DNA from: Physcia stellaris
Lineage: Eukaryota > Ascomycota > Lecanoromycetes > Caliciales > Physciaceae
Assembly (NCBI GenBank): GCA_018902385.1
Contig: JABSSW010000004.1
Coordinates: 992,001-1,056,000 of the forward strand
Reading direction: 5' to 3'
Length of the DNA: 64,000 bases
Of this stretch, positions 12,740 through 24,818 are shown in pieces. Made by a program: the position numbers and the translations under genes. The notes under the pieces are model-generated. The model was not told the DNA's origin. It saw only the letters and a list, made by a program, of their open reading frames with translations, and did not search any database. Every line of letters starts with the position of its first letter. Positions within the stretch are counted from its first letter, which is position 1.

Positions 12740-13402
12740 TCGTTTTTTTTTTTCGAACGTTTTAAATTTGTCGCGTATTTGCTCAAAATATTATCGATAT
12801 CAAATAAGTTTTTTTTTTTTTTGAAGTTTTGAACAATTTGACGAATTGTGAAAATTCTTTAAAACGATCAAATATTTGTTTCGATCGATGCGTAAATCAT
12901 TGAACACGTTCAAAAAATCGTCGAAATGATGTTGAACTCAATATTTCAATTGACGAACGATTTTTATATTCAGAAAATGCGTGACATCGTCGTTTTGATT
13001 CGACACAACGTTTGAAATAAAAAAAAATTAACGAAACTTGTAACGAATCGTGAATTTTTCATCGATTTCGTGAATTTCGTTCAGCATTTGCTTAACGTTT
13101 TTTTGTATTTCGTCGATATTCAGATTTTGACGAAATGAATTGAATGAAATTGTTTCATGATGATTGCGAATCATCTCGAAAAAATAAAAAAAAAAGATAG
13201 AAAATCGTCGTCGTTTCGTCGTTTTTTATCGTCGAAGATTTCGTCGTTTGCGTGTAAATTCGATTTGTAATTACACGATTTTCGTCGTTTGTCTCGTCAG
13301 AAAAACTTTTCGTCGTTTGTTTTCACGAAAAATTTGATCGATTTGAAATTTTATTTTTGAACGTTCGCGTATCACGACGAGCGATAAAAATTGAAAACTT
13401 AT

Positions 13403-13641
13403 TGTAATATCATGAATCGTGTTTGTATGATTGTATTGATTGACTAACTAAACGAAAACAATAAGTTTGCAAAAACAAATAAATACAAAATGTTGAAATT
13501 GCAAGCAATGTACGACGTCAAGTTTCAAATCACGCTAATTTCGACGTGAAATTAAAACATAATTCGTTGTTCGATCATATCATATCAATTATCTATTTGT
13601 CAGACATCTGTCAAATCTATCTGTCAAACATGTTCGTAACA
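13403..13641 (-). repeat. 5' LTR of element A (239 bp)
   Basis: Read on the minus strand it starts TGTTACGAACATG and ends ATATTACA, with TG at the start and CA at the end. It matches the 229-bp LTRs of element C (13,902-14,130 and 26,878-27,106), with about 10 extra bases in a short internal repeat. The sequence just inside it also matches the start of C's internal region. Confidence 0.88.
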
Positions 13642-13901
13642 AAAACAGTTGAATTCGATCGATTTCAACGTCAAAACAAAAACAATCAAAATCGTGCAAA
13701 ATGTGTTGATTGACAAAAAATTTTTTATCGACGTGATATACAACAACAATCGACGTTTTCAACGACAATCAATCAAAATTTCGAATAACGAACGTATTCA
13801 AAAATCAGTTTCGTCGAATACACAAAATCATTCATTTCAAATATTTCAAAATTGCAACAATATTCAGAATATTTTTTTCAAAATGTTCGAAATCGATTAC
13901 A
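13642..13901 (+). other. Short segment between elements A and C, possibly part of element H
   Basis: The 260 bp separate A's 5' LTR from C's 5' LTR. A + frame is open from 13,649 into the LTR of C, with a basic, Asn- and Gln-rich translation (SSNTQNHSFQIFQNCNN). If A and C both landed in H, this would be H's gag region, just before the H piece at 27,107. No homology I can see proves it. Confidence 0.35.
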
Positions 13902-14130
13902 TGTTACGAACATGTCTGACAAATAAATTTGACAAATAAATAATTGATATGATATGTGATCGAACAACGAATTATGTTTTAATTTTACGTTGAAATTAAC
14001 GTGATTTGAAACTTGACGTCGTACATTGTTTGCAATTTCAACATTTTGTATTTATTTGTTTCTGCAAATTTATTGTTTTCGTTTAATTAATCAATAATAC
14101 GTTTATTCAAACACGATTCATGATATTACA
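13902..14130 (+). repeat. 5' LTR of element C
   Basis: The LTR is 229 bp, starts TGTTACGAACATG and ends GATATTACA. It differs from the 3' LTR by about 9 transitions, six of them at CpT/ApG and three at CpA/TpG. Confidence 0.92.
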
Positions 14131-14699
14131 ATAAATTTTCAATTTTTATCGCTCGTCGTGATACGCGAACGTTCAAAAATAAAATTTCAAATCGATTAAG
14201 CTTTTTTGACGAAACAAACGACAAAAAATTCTGTTGATCAAACAAACGATCAAAAAATTCTTTTGACGAAACATTTGACGAAAATCGTGAAATAACAAAT
14301 CGAATTTTCACGCAATCGACGATAAAAAACGAAAATTAACACGATTAATTTTGTTTTTTTATCATTTTCAATCTTTCATTTTCAATTAGAATTCGAAATC
14401 ATCACGAAACAACTTTTTTCGAATTTTCTATTTCGATGAAACAACGTTTCAAAACGTTACGCGTCAACGTGAATCGTATGTTGCATAAAATTAACGACAA
14501 TTTTTTTGACGAAAATTTCGTTAATTAATTCAAACGTCGTCGATTTGTATTAACGATCGAATTCATAAAAATGAAAAATGACGAAATCATTCATTTTTTG
14601 AATATCGTCATTATCGATTAGTTGAAATGATAAATCAATCATAAAATCGTCGATTTTTTAAAGAAATTTGATCGATTACGCATCGATCGTGACAATTAT

Positions 14700-15741
14700 T
14701 TGAACGTTTTGATTCAATATCAAAATTTGTACAATATTGTCAACGTCGATCGTGACGAATTGATCAATACGAATGTCGAATTAAATGAAATTCGTCGAGA
14801 ATTGAATATTTTGAAAAACGAATACGAAAAACAACATGATTTATTTCTGATCAAACAAAAAAATTACATTTTTTTGAAAAAAAATCACGACGTTTTGTTG
14901 ATCAAAATTCGCGATCGTGCACGAAATTTTGACGTCGACGATGAAAAAAACGACGATAAAATCAACGTAATTAATTTTTTTCAAAAAAACAAACGACGTT
15001 TCAAAATACATTCAAATTTTTTTAAATTCATCGATGAAATAAAATTCATTTAACGTGTTTGAAAAACAAAAATATACGATAAAATGACGATCAACGTTGA
15101 TTATTACGACACGAACATAATCGCAATCATTATTGTAATTAATTGAATTGAAAATGATGTCGATAATCACATACAATCGATTCGTGATATTGATATGAAT
15201 CATTTCAAAATTTGACATATGATGTTGAAATTTTTGAACATTATTTACGAAAATTTTAATTTCAAACGCAATATGCGTAATCAATTCTGAACATTGATCA
15301 TAAATATTCAAAATTTTCAATTTTTTTATTTCATTTTTTTTCGTTTTAACAATTCAATTGATTATAACGAAATCATCAAAATCGAAAAATTGATGAACAA
15401 AATTTCTTGAAATTTGAAAAAAACGATAAATGTATATTCACGTGAATTCATCACGTTCGATAAAATTCGAATCATTTTGCAACAAATATACAATCGACAA
15501 TCGAATTTTCGAAAAAAAAAAAATTGCGACACGTTAACAACGTTTTGAATTGTTTCAATTCAAATCAATTTTTGTCGTTTCGATTTCGATGTTTTTTACG
15601 AAACTTGTCATTTCGACTTTTTTCGTGAAATTTACAATTCATTTTCATTTCAACGTTGAAATTAAAATTCGTGATTCGATGATCGATATATTAATCGTTA
15701 CGAACAAATATTTCACATGTGATGAAATCGATCACGTATGA
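14700..15741 (+). pseudogene. Element C gag remnant
   Basis: The piece 14,700-15,053 (117 residues) is highly charged and looks like a coiled coil (NVELNEIRRELNILKNEYEK), as in the N-terminal part of many fungal gypsy gags. The piece 15,550-15,741 parallels A's gag C-terminus and ends in YFTCDEIDHV, at the CCHC knuckle position. Sequence between them is eroded. A minus-strand frame at 15,012-15,320 is a shadow. Element E cuts in just after 15,760. Confidence 0.65.
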
Positions 15742-15760
15742 AAAAAACGTTCGAACGTTT

Positions 15761-16074
15761 TGTAAAAAATTCAGAATTCAAAATTTGCAAAAAGTACGAA
15801 TCGCATCTCGATTGTCAAAAATTCAAATCAAATTATGCAAATTCGAAACATCGAATCATTTATATCACGAAACGATCAATTTTATCATATCAACAACACG
15901 AATCGCATAATGATTAACGCATTGATATTCATGCGCAAAAATTCAAAAATTCGTACAATTGAATAAATCGAACGTTGATATAATGAAAAATTTGAAAAAT
16001 AATTAATTTTGCAATTATTAATTTAGTCATATTATTGTTTCTGTTATACATTTCTGATGTTCAAATGTTTTACA
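15761..16074 (+). repeat. 5' LTR of element E
   Basis: The LTR is 314 bp, five bases longer than its partner because of a short repeat, and ends AAATGTTTTACA. It contains GATTAACGCATTGATATTC, shared with the 3' LTR. Confidence 0.9.
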
Positions 16075-16656
16075 TTTTAATAATTATCATAATCATTAAA
16101 TTAACATCACTCGTATATAATTAAGTATTTTCAATGATTTTTCGTGTCATTACTTTTTGTTCGATAGCGAAAACATTTTGTCAAAATCTGATCGAAAAAC
16201 AAATCAAATCGAATGATTTATAATCGACAACAAATAAATTTAATCATTAAACGTGTTAAAGTATCGCGAATTTTTGCTGTTTCGATCATTCAACGTTCGA
16301 ATAAATTTTTTCATATCAAAACGATTAATCAAATTTCAAACAAGTTCGAAAAAAACTTTTACGTCGAATGAATAATATACGTTCGAATCATGAAAAATCA
16401 ATTCGATCAAAACAATTGCGACAATTACGCATCAAATTCGAATCGTTTTAAAATTTTATATGTCGAAATCTTTTTGAAAAAAAAAACAATCGTTCAATTA
16501 TTGTGACAAACGAAACGTATTAATTATTCATCAAAAAAATATATTTGAAAAAAATTCAAGAATTTTTTCAAAATCAACATCAAGAAAATTTTCACACGAA
16601 AAAAAAACATTTACGATAAATATCTGAAATATAAACAAAATTTCAAACAATCAATC

Positions 16657-17151
16657 ATGAATTACGATGTTCATCGAATTGTTTTACGAACAAAATTGAT
16701 TTCAAAATTCAAATCAAATGCAAAAATAAATTTTTCGAATTTCATCAAAAATTTACGTGAAAATCATCGAAATTTCGTATATGATCACGATTTGAAAAAC
16801 AAAACGACAATATTGAATCGTTTCAAATTTCGCGAAAATCGAAATGTCAAAAAACGATTCAACAATAACAACAATAAATTCGATATTATCAAAAATAAAC
16901 AAACGAATAATTTTAACAAACGAAAACGAAATAACAAAAATTTCGAAAATAGCGAAAACAAAATCAATGAAACGATCAATTCGAAAAACAATAAAAACGA
17001 TAAAAAATTCAAATCAAATAATTTTAATCGAAAATCAATCAAAAACAAAAACAAAAACAACAATAAATTTTATCGTTTTATCAAAATCGAATACGAAAAC
17101 ATCAAAATTAATAACAAATGTTTCGATTGCGATCAAACAAACTGCAATTGA
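16657..17151 (+). pseudogene. Element E gag remnant
   Basis: The 164-residue piece is basic and extremely Asn/Lys-rich, ending in CFDCDQTNCN, the position of a CCHC zinc knuckle. The matching part of D is 54,228-54,716, with shared NYDVHRIVL and FNRKSIK stretches. The Asn/Lys excess and lack of Pro and Gly fit the mutation pattern of the block. Fossil. Confidence 0.65.
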
Positions 17152-17228
17152 AAAATTTGTAAAAACAAAAAATCAAATTTATATTCGAAAAAGATAACAT
17201 TTGATTCGAAAACAAAAAATTAAACGAT

Positions 17229-17621
17229 TTGATTATTTTCGATCAAATTGACATAATAAAAAATACTTTAACAAACAACAACAATGAAAACGAATTTTCG
17301 TCAACGATTTTTAATATCAAAAGCGTCAAACGACGTCAACGAAAATTACGTATAACTAAATGTAACAAACATACGATCAAAATCAATAATATCGAAATTT
17401 TTGCAATTGTCGATTCAAAAACAAAAATTAATCTGATAAATAATGTTTTCGTTAAAAAATTCAAATTAATTTCATTCAACGTTTTTACATGCGAAATTAT
17501 GATCGTAAATAATTTTCGAATCAAATCGTATGACGTTTATTTCGTACGATTAAAAGTTTCAAATGAAAACGACATCAATCGTTTTTTCAACGAAAATTTT
17601 CTAAAAGTCGATTTGTTATGA
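17229..17621 (+). pseudogene. Element E protease remnant
   Basis: The 130-residue piece contains KINNIEIFAIVDSKTKINLI, in which VDSKTKINLI is at the position of the aspartic protease loop (D-S/T-G-A), followed by FVKKFKLISFNV. The counterpart in D is 53,648-54,016. Fossil. Confidence 0.7.
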
Positions 17622-17769
17622 AATATTTCGTTGAATTTGTCATGAATGAAATTATTTGAAACAAATATGAATTGAATTTTCGACAAAATCAAATTTTGAC
17701 ATTTGTCGATTTTCAATTTTTTTTTCATCATGAATCGTATCGAAAAAATCGAATCGAAAAAACTAATCA

Positions 17770-18800
17770 TTGATGTGTTGAATGATAAAAAAAACGTTCG
17801 TTATGTTCGTACGAACATTCAACGACGAAAAAATCGATTTAAATGAAATACATATCGAACGACGAACTCAAATAAATTCAATTTTATTGAAAATAAAAAG
17901 AAATCAAATATCAAAATCACGATATTTGAAATTTTGAAGAAATTTGTCGAAATCATCGAAAAAAATAAAATTTACGAATTATCGAATCATGAATTTGACG
18001 ATCATTCAATAAATTTGAAATCGAACAAAAATTTTTTTACGATTTCATATATTTTTTATTTGAAAATGAATTAACAATATTGAAAATTTATTTTGACAAA
18101 CATTTGAAAAATAATTTCATTCGATTTTTCACGTTTTTCGTCGAAATTTTTATATTATTCGTCAAAAAAACGAAAATTTGCGATTGTGTGTGAATTATCG
18201 AAATTTGAACTTTTTAATTATTAAAAATAAATATTTTTTGTCGTTAATAAATGAAAATTTCGATCGTTTAAACAAAATTCGCATTTATACGAACATCGAT
18301 ATAATAATCGCATACAATAAATTGCGTATTTAAAAAAACGATAAGTGAAAAACGACGTTTCGAACACGATATGAACATTTTGAATATATCGTTTTATTTT
18401 TTGATTTCATTAATGCATTCGTAACGTTTCAGAATTTTGTCAATAAACTTTTTGCGAAACGATTCGATTTTTGCGTCATAATATATTTCGACGATATTGT
18501 CATTTATTTTATGAATCGCGAACAGCATATCGAAAACGTCAAATGAATTTTATAACGTTTCAAAAACAACAAATTTTTCATCAATAACGATGAATGCAAA
18601 TAATTTATCGATAATATCGACTTTTTGAATTTCATTGTTTTTTCGAAAAATGTGCAAATGCAACAAAATAAAATAAAAACAATACAACAATGATTTGTTT
18701 TCAAAAACGTATTCGAAATTCAGAATTTTTTGAGTTTGTGTAATTTCTATAAACGTTTCATTAAGAATTTCAGTAAATTGACGTTATTCTTAACATTCAT
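17770..18800 (+). pseudogene. Element E reverse transcriptase remnant
   Basis: The + strand between protease and RNase H is broken into short pieces. Homology with D's RT (52,929-53,597) supports the call, for example YELSNHEFDDHSINLKSN at about 17.98 kb against the D stretch ELFDYEFDNHAINLKLN. The RT end is the LCNFYKRFIKNFSKLT connection at 18,730. Frames on the other strand are shadows. Fossil. Confidence 0.6.
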
Positions 18801-19300
18801 GTTAAAAAAATTCGCAAAATTTCATAAAAAAAATATCAAACGCAAACGTATTTCGAATCGAAATCGAAATCGAAATAAAAAACGATCGTCAAACGATTTT
18901 TTAATTTCTGAAACATACGAAATTTTCAAACATTTGAAAAAAACGTTTTTGAAAATGTTTATTTTACAACATTTCGATTCGACAAAATTTATACGTGTAA
19001 AAATTAATGTTTCGAACAAAATCATAAATGATATTTTCGATCAATCGAACGATAAAAATTATTGACATTTTGTAATTTATTTTTCGAAAAAATTGATTTC
19101 GATCGAATGCAATTACGAAATTCACGATAAAAAATTTCTGATTATAATATTCGCATTTAAACAATGACGTTATTATTTCGAAAAAATTAAAAAACAAATT
19201 TTCGTTTTGACAAATCATCGAAATCTCAATCGCTTTATGTTGATAACAAAGTTTATTTTCAAACAAATACGATAAATTCAAAAATTGTTTCGATACAATT
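18730..19300 (+). pseudogene. Element E RT connection and RNase H remnant
   Basis: The piece 18,730-19,065 starts with the conserved LCNFYKRFIKNFS connection. It then has a basic insert rich in Arg-Asn repeats, followed by FKHLKKTFLKMFILQHFD and FIRVKINVSNKIINDI, the first RNase H strand. The basic Arg-rich insert also occurs in D (about 44.8 kb). Fossil. Confidence 0.7.
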
Positions 19301-20841
19301 TCGTCATCGATTATCGTTCAAACAACAAAAATTTTGCAAACGATTTGTTCAAACGATTTGATCATATAACGATTATTGAAAAAAAAATTGAACAAAATCG
19401 TCAAATTTTAACGCAATTGCGAAAATTTTTGCAAACAAATACGATTCAAATTTGCGTCGATGCGATACGAACAACAATGCAAAAATCAAATTATAAAAAA
19501 ATTATAATTCAAATAGAAAACTTCTATCAACGAAATGATAATTCAATAAAAAATTTCGTTTTTTTCGAAATTCTCGTTGCATCAAATGTGATCATCGACG
19601 AATAAAAAATTTTTATGTTGAATAATGTATTCGTTTTGCAATCAATAAATGAAACGATTGCGCGAAAACATATTTAAAAACATGATACAATATATGTTAT
19701 CGACGAAATCATCGACAAAATTGTTAAACGAATTCGTTCATTATTGATAAAAAATTCATGCGATACAAATAAAACAAAAATTAATTATTTTTGATTCGTC
19801 GCATTCGTTTTGAAAAAACGAAAACGAAATATTTTGACATGATGATTGTTTGTATGTGTCGTCAAATTTAAAAAAAAAACGTCATACATGCGAATCATGA
19901 CAATTTTTTGATCGAACATTTCGAAATGAAACGCACGTTCGAATTAATACGTCGAAAATATTATTGATCGAATTAAAAACGAAATGATTAACAAAACATC
20001 GAACACGATTTCAACATGCGAACACAAATCAAAAAATATTGCGAAACGTGCATTATTTGCAAACGAAACAAAACATCTCGTCATAAATCATATGAAATTT
20101 TTTTTTTTTATATTCGAATTCAAATGAATTGATTTTACAATGAATTTCGTCACAAATTTGTTCGAAAATAAAACATGAAACGAAACTGTATATGATTCAA
20201 TATTTGTAATAATAAATAAATTGACGAAAATGACACATTACATTTTCGTCACAAAAACAATAAATGCAAAAAATCTTGTCGAAATATTGATACGTGAAAT
20301 TATAAAATTTCATGATTTTTTTTCATCGATAACAACAAATCGAAATTCAATTTTCACGTTCAAATATTATGATACATTGTGTTATACATTTCGAATAAAA
20401 TTGCGAATGTCAACAACATATCATTCACAAACGAACGAACAAACAAAACGACAAAATAATACAATGAAACAATATTTTCGAACGTTCGTCAATTTCGAAC
20501 AAAACAATTGAATTGAATTGTTTTCGTTGACGAAATTCGCGTATAACAATATCAAACATGTTTTAACGCAAATGTTTTCGTTCGAAATTATGCAAAAATA
20601 TATTTCAAAAATGTCGTTCGAAAATTTTGCAAATTTCAAAATTAAATTCAAATTTGTCAATAAACATGACAAAAAATTGACGAAATTGATAAACGTATTC
20701 AAAACAAATTTGATTTATGTTCAAAAACAACAAATTAAATATAAACATATTAAAACAAAAATTCAAAAATTTAAAATCGACAATTATATCAATATTAACG
20801 ACAAAAATATTCGCATCAAACGTAATAAAAAATTCGAATGA
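19285..20841 (+). pseudogene. Element E integrase remnant
   Basis: The remnant begins after RNase H with RYNFVIDYRSNNKNFANDLF (end of RNase H). A CxxC relic of the HHCC region stands near 20,050 (ETCIICKR-like). The core follows at 20,221-20,511 (FHDFFSSITTNRNSIFT, TTYHSQTNEQTKRQNN, the strand and helix of the DDE core). The C-terminal piece 20,518-20,841 has LTKFAYNNIKHV and INDKNIRIKRNKKFE. D has the same parts on the other strand. Fossil. Confidence 0.78.
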
Positions 20842-21939
20842 AAATTTTTCGAATCATTCAAAATTTTCAAAAAAAATAAAAAATCAAAATTATCGCATAA
20901 ATATATTCAAACGTTGACGAATTTATGACGTTTTTCATGTGTCATTTTTGAAAAAAATTAAAATTAAAAGAAAAAAGAAAATTTCGTTAAAATTCACATA
21001 TCAATTTGATGACATTGACGTTAAAAAAAACGAAATTACAAATGAAATATATGACGTCGAAACAACAAAAAATAATAAAATTTTCAAAAAAAATCAAATT
21101 TCGAAAAAATCATACAGCGAATCAAATTTTTACTATTTTATTCGTTGAAAAAATTATGAAAAACGCATTTGAAAATCAATATCGATAATCAAACATCTGA
21201 AAAATATGTTACGAAAATTTCATACGAAAAATTCAAAAAAAAACGATATCAACAAATTGACAAACAAACGACGTGTTCGACGTCAAATAAATGCAATTTT
21301 TTTGTTGAAATAATTGATCAAAAAACAAAATCATTAATTCGATGTTGTTTATTATCAAAAATTTACGACGCATGAAAAGTTGAATCGTGTCAAAATTATT
21401 TTCAAAAATTATTGTTTGATTTAATTGAACGTTGAATATTGTGAATGTAAAAAAATTTCGAAATTTGATATATGCAATGCGATCGCGTTTAACGATTTCG
21501 ATATACGAAACAAAAAAATAAAAAATAAAAAAATATAAATGAATTCAAATTCAAATTTCATTGTCATTCAGTTAATTGTCAATTATCATATCGAAAATCG
21601 TAAATAATACGAAATCAAATTTTCGATATTGAAAACAACAAACAGTTGAATTATCAAATCATGTTTTTTTTGAATCATTCACGAAAATAATTTTCAGATT
21701 TTTAACGCAAATTGACTAAAAATCGAAAAAAATGACAAAATATTCGATGCGAAAATCACGATCACAATGATTTTTCAAATTATAAAATTTCTGAATGCAA
21801 AAATCGCGATCACAACGATTTTTCAAATTTGATGAATACAACATATGCGTACAAGTTTAATCATTTAACAATTAATTCAACAAATGATTTGATCGAATAT
21901 TGTTATTTCAAAAAATTTCGATTTTTAAAAAAAAACGCG
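20842..21939 (+). other. Element E 3' region with a small tandem repeat
   Basis: Between integrase and 3' LTR lie short Lys-rich open pieces (20,939-21,375) that may be the pol tail. They are followed by non-coding sequence with two copies of a roughly 36-bp unit at about 21,746-21,781 and 21,794-21,830 (shared CGATCACAAYGATTTTTCAA). D has the same two-copy repeat before its 3' LTR. Confidence 0.55.
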
Positions 21940-22248
21940 TGTAAAAAATTCAAAATTCAAAATTTGCAAAAAATACGAATCGTATTTCAATTGTCAAAAA
22001 TTCAAATTATGCAAATTCGAAACATCGAATCGATTATATTAAAAAACGATCAATTTCATTATATTAACAACACGAATCGCATAATGATTAACGCATTGAT
22101 ATTCATGCGCAAAAATTCAAAAATTCGTACAATTGTTTAATCAAAACGTTGATATAATGAAAAATTTGAAAAATAATTAATTTTGCAATTATTAATTTAA
22201 TCATATTATTGTTTTTGTTATACATTTTTGATATTTAAATGTTTTATA
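21940..22248 (+). repeat. 3' LTR of element E
   Basis: The LTR is 309 bp, starts TGTAAAAAATTC and ends AAATGTTTTATA, with terminal TA where CA is expected. It is followed by CGTTC, after which the sequence of C resumes. Confidence 0.9.
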
Positions 22249-22370
22249 CGTTCACAAACATTAAAAACATCATTGACACAAAATGCAAATGTTTTACATG
22301 AACATAATCAACGAATCGAACGAATTTGATTCGAAAAATTGATAATTCACATCAAAAACGCGATTGATGA

Positions 22371-22736
22371 ATGTTTAAAATTTTTTTTATTTATCATGAC
22401 GAATTGTTTGACTTTTTTGTCAAACGATTTTTAATTATCAATTATACGTTGTCATTCAACGATAATAAACATAAATTAAAAATTTTAATAAATATTGATG
22501 CAATTGATTATGTTTTCATTGATAAAAAAATTGCGCAATTTGTATGCAACATGTTGAACATGAATTTCGTATTTTTATTAAAATCGAAATTCATTATCGA
22601 ATTCGACGATCGTCAAATTTTTTCAATAATTTATGTCATTTATTTCAAATTGACAATTGATTTGCATTTCGAATTGACAATTTTTTTGTTTATCATCGAT
22701 TTGAATAATCATTCGATAATTCTAAAAAAATCGTGA
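22371..22736 (+). pseudogene. Element C protease remnant
   Basis: The 121-residue piece has ILINIDAIDYVFIDKKIAQ at the protease active-site loop and FVCNMLNMNFVFLLKSK after it, almost identical to A's piece at 11,388-11,720. It then runs on through the part that in A is cut by element B. Fossil. Confidence 0.75.
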
Positions 22737-23070
22737 ATGAACAAGTATGAAATTTTTTTGAATATAATTTACGATAAATTGATTTTCAAATCGTTCAAAT
22801 GTAATCATCATGACAATATATTTATCAAAACAATGCAAATTCGACGTTTGAAAATTTTTGATTCAAATCGTCGATAAAACGTATTTAATTGACGTCGCGA
22901 TGTTTTTTTATCGAAAATAAATAACGCGAAACATATTGTTGCAATAAAATTTCGATATACGATTTTATTTCGTTCGCAATTTAATTTTTCAACGTTTTAT
23001 ATACAAAACGAATCAGACGTATTCGATTCAAAATGTTTCGATTGTTTGATTCATTCGAAAATCGATCAAA

Positions 23071-24197
23071 ATGACGAATCGTTCGTCGTTGAATCAAATC
23101 ATTCAAAAATTGATATCACAACGATTACGAAAACGACATTCGTCAAAAAAAAAACTTGAAAAAACAACGCAACAAACGTTGAAAAATCAAAAAACAACAA
23201 TTCGAAATTTTTTCATTTTCGAAATTGAATTCAGACGATTCGATGAATATCGCGATAATTGATGCGATTTTTTTTTGTTTATTCGTCGATTTCAAAAATC
23301 GAAAACAAAAAATGCAATGTTTTTTCATTACGATCAATCAAATCGATTTCGCATTCAAAACATTGCGAACAAATTTTGAATCGTTGAAAATTGTCGTCAT
23401 GATCAAAAAATTTTGAAACACGAACAAATCAAATCGATTTTTGAACGTATAATGAAAAAAATATCGAAATATTTCAAACATTTGTCAAAAATATTCGATT
23501 TTCAAAAAACAATTGAATTGTCGTCGTATCGAATTTACGATCACAAAATCGAATTTCTAAACGATAACAATACATTGTTTCGAAATCGAATATATTTTTT
23601 GTTCGAATTCAAATTTCAAAAATTCAAAAAATATTTGAAAAATAATTTTCAAAAAAATTTTATCGTATTCAATCAAACAACATACGTTTCGTTCGTTTTA
23701 TTTGCAATCAAATCAAATGATCAATTACGTTTGTGTGTGAATTATCGACGATTTAATCACATCACGAAACGCAATCGATATTTCATTTTTTTGATCGAAA
23801 AACTTTTAATTAAAATGCAAAATTGCAAATATTTGATCAAACTGAATATCATATCGATTTTCAACAAATTTCGAATGAGAATGAAAAAAATGAAAAATTC
23901 ATTATATTCGTTATTTTCATGAAATCGTACAAATATCGAATATTATTTTTCGAATTGATCAACGAATTCGCGAATTGACAACATTACATGAACGATTTGT
24001 TGTTCAATTTTTTGAACGATTTTTGTCAAATTTATTTAAATGATATTTTCATTTACAACAAATTCAAAAAAAAACACATCGTTCACGTTCGTAAAATGTT
24101 GAAAAAATTCAAAAAAATCGAATTACAAATGAATATTGAAAAATGCGAATTTTTCAAAAAAAATAACATTTTTGAACGTCATATTATCGATAAATGA
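23071..24197 (+). pseudogene. Element C reverse transcriptase remnant
   Basis: Successive pieces at 23,225-23,416 (linker), 23,413-23,922 and 23,988-24,197 cover RT. Landmarks are FVLFAIKSNDQLRLCVNYRR, YLIKLNIISIFNKFRM (motif A) and IYLNDIFIYNKFKKKHIVH at the YxDD position. Colinear with A and F. Fossil. Confidence 0.85.
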
Positions 24198-24249
24198 TTT
24201 TCGCATGAATTCGAAAAAAATAAAAATCATTCTCAATTGAAAACGTTTT

Positions 24250-24810
24250 ACAAATCTGAAAAAATGCAAATTTTCGTGAATTTCGTCAATTTTTACAAAC
24301 GATTCATTCGTGATTTTTCGAAAAAAATTCGAATTTTCATTCGAATGATCAAGAAACTCGTGAATTTCGAATGAATTGTCGAAATCGAAAAAATTTTCAA
24401 TTTTTTCAAAAAAACGATGATCGAAATTTTTATATTACGACATTACGATCGAATCAAACAAATCATTTTGAAAATTGATTTTTTTGATTACGTCAATGCG
24501 AAAATATTATCTCAATACGACGACGAAAAAGTTTTGCATTTCGTTGTTTTTTATAATCGTAACATGATTTCAGTCGAATACAATTACGAAATTTATGACA
24601 AAAAATTGTTGATCATTATTCGTTGTTTAAAATATTGACGTTTTGAATTTGAAAATATTGAAAAATCGATCAAAATTTTCATCGATTACAAAAATTTGAA
24701 AATTTTCATGACGTCAAAGAAATTAACTTTTCGTCAAATTCGTTGAACAAAATTTTTTTCGAAATTCAATATTGTCATTCAATTTCAATTCGAAATTCAA
24801 AACGTTAAAA
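24250..24810 (+). pseudogene. Element C RNase H remnant
   Basis: The VNFVNFYKRFIRDF-like connection is at about 24.28 kb. The piece 24,417-24,638 holds LKIDFFDYVNAKILSQYDD, FVVFYNRNMISVEYNYE and KKLLIIIRCLKY, as in Ty3/gypsy RNase H. Fossil. Confidence 0.8.
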
Positions 24811-24818
24811 CAAATGTT

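Larger units (their letters stand above)
1..13641 (-). mobile_element. Element A: Ty3/gypsy chromovirus-type LTR retrotransposon, broken, cut by window edge
   Basis: On the minus strand, gag, protease, reverse transcriptase, RNase H and integrase remnants follow each other from 13.4 kb towards base 1. The 5' LTR is at 13,403-13,641. The 3' LTR must lie left of the window: sister element C has about 720 bp plus an LTR beyond the point matching base 87. Element B (3,579-11,382) is inserted in the protease region. Outside B the order and sequence match C closely. The copy is a fossil in at least ten separate reading pieces. Confidence 0.9.
15761..22248 (+). mobile_element. Element E: Ty3/gypsy LTR retrotransposon inserted in C, broken
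   Basis: LTRs at 15,761-16,074 (314 bp) and 21,940-22,248 (309 bp) start TGTAAAAAATTC and end TTTTACA/TTTTATA. The TSD is CGTTT (15,756-15,760) and CGTTC (22,249-22,253), one transition apart. Length is 6.5 kb, as for D without its insert (about 6.5 kb), and the LTRs are homologous to D's. Order is gag, protease, RT, RNase H, integrase. One of the most strongly mutated copies: about 300 bp of gag (16,681-16,980) contains one ApG and no CpT, CpC or GpG. Fossil. Confidence 0.92.

Noticed and set aside
15012-15320. Minus-strand open frame of 102 residues
   Set aside because: Overlaps the gag end of + strand element C, has no domain, and open frames on both strands are common in this AT-rich DNA.
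16785-17063. Leu/Phe-rich minus-strand frame looking like membrane segments
   Set aside because: It is the antisense of the Lys/Asn-rich gag of E, which gives Leu/Phe by base composition.
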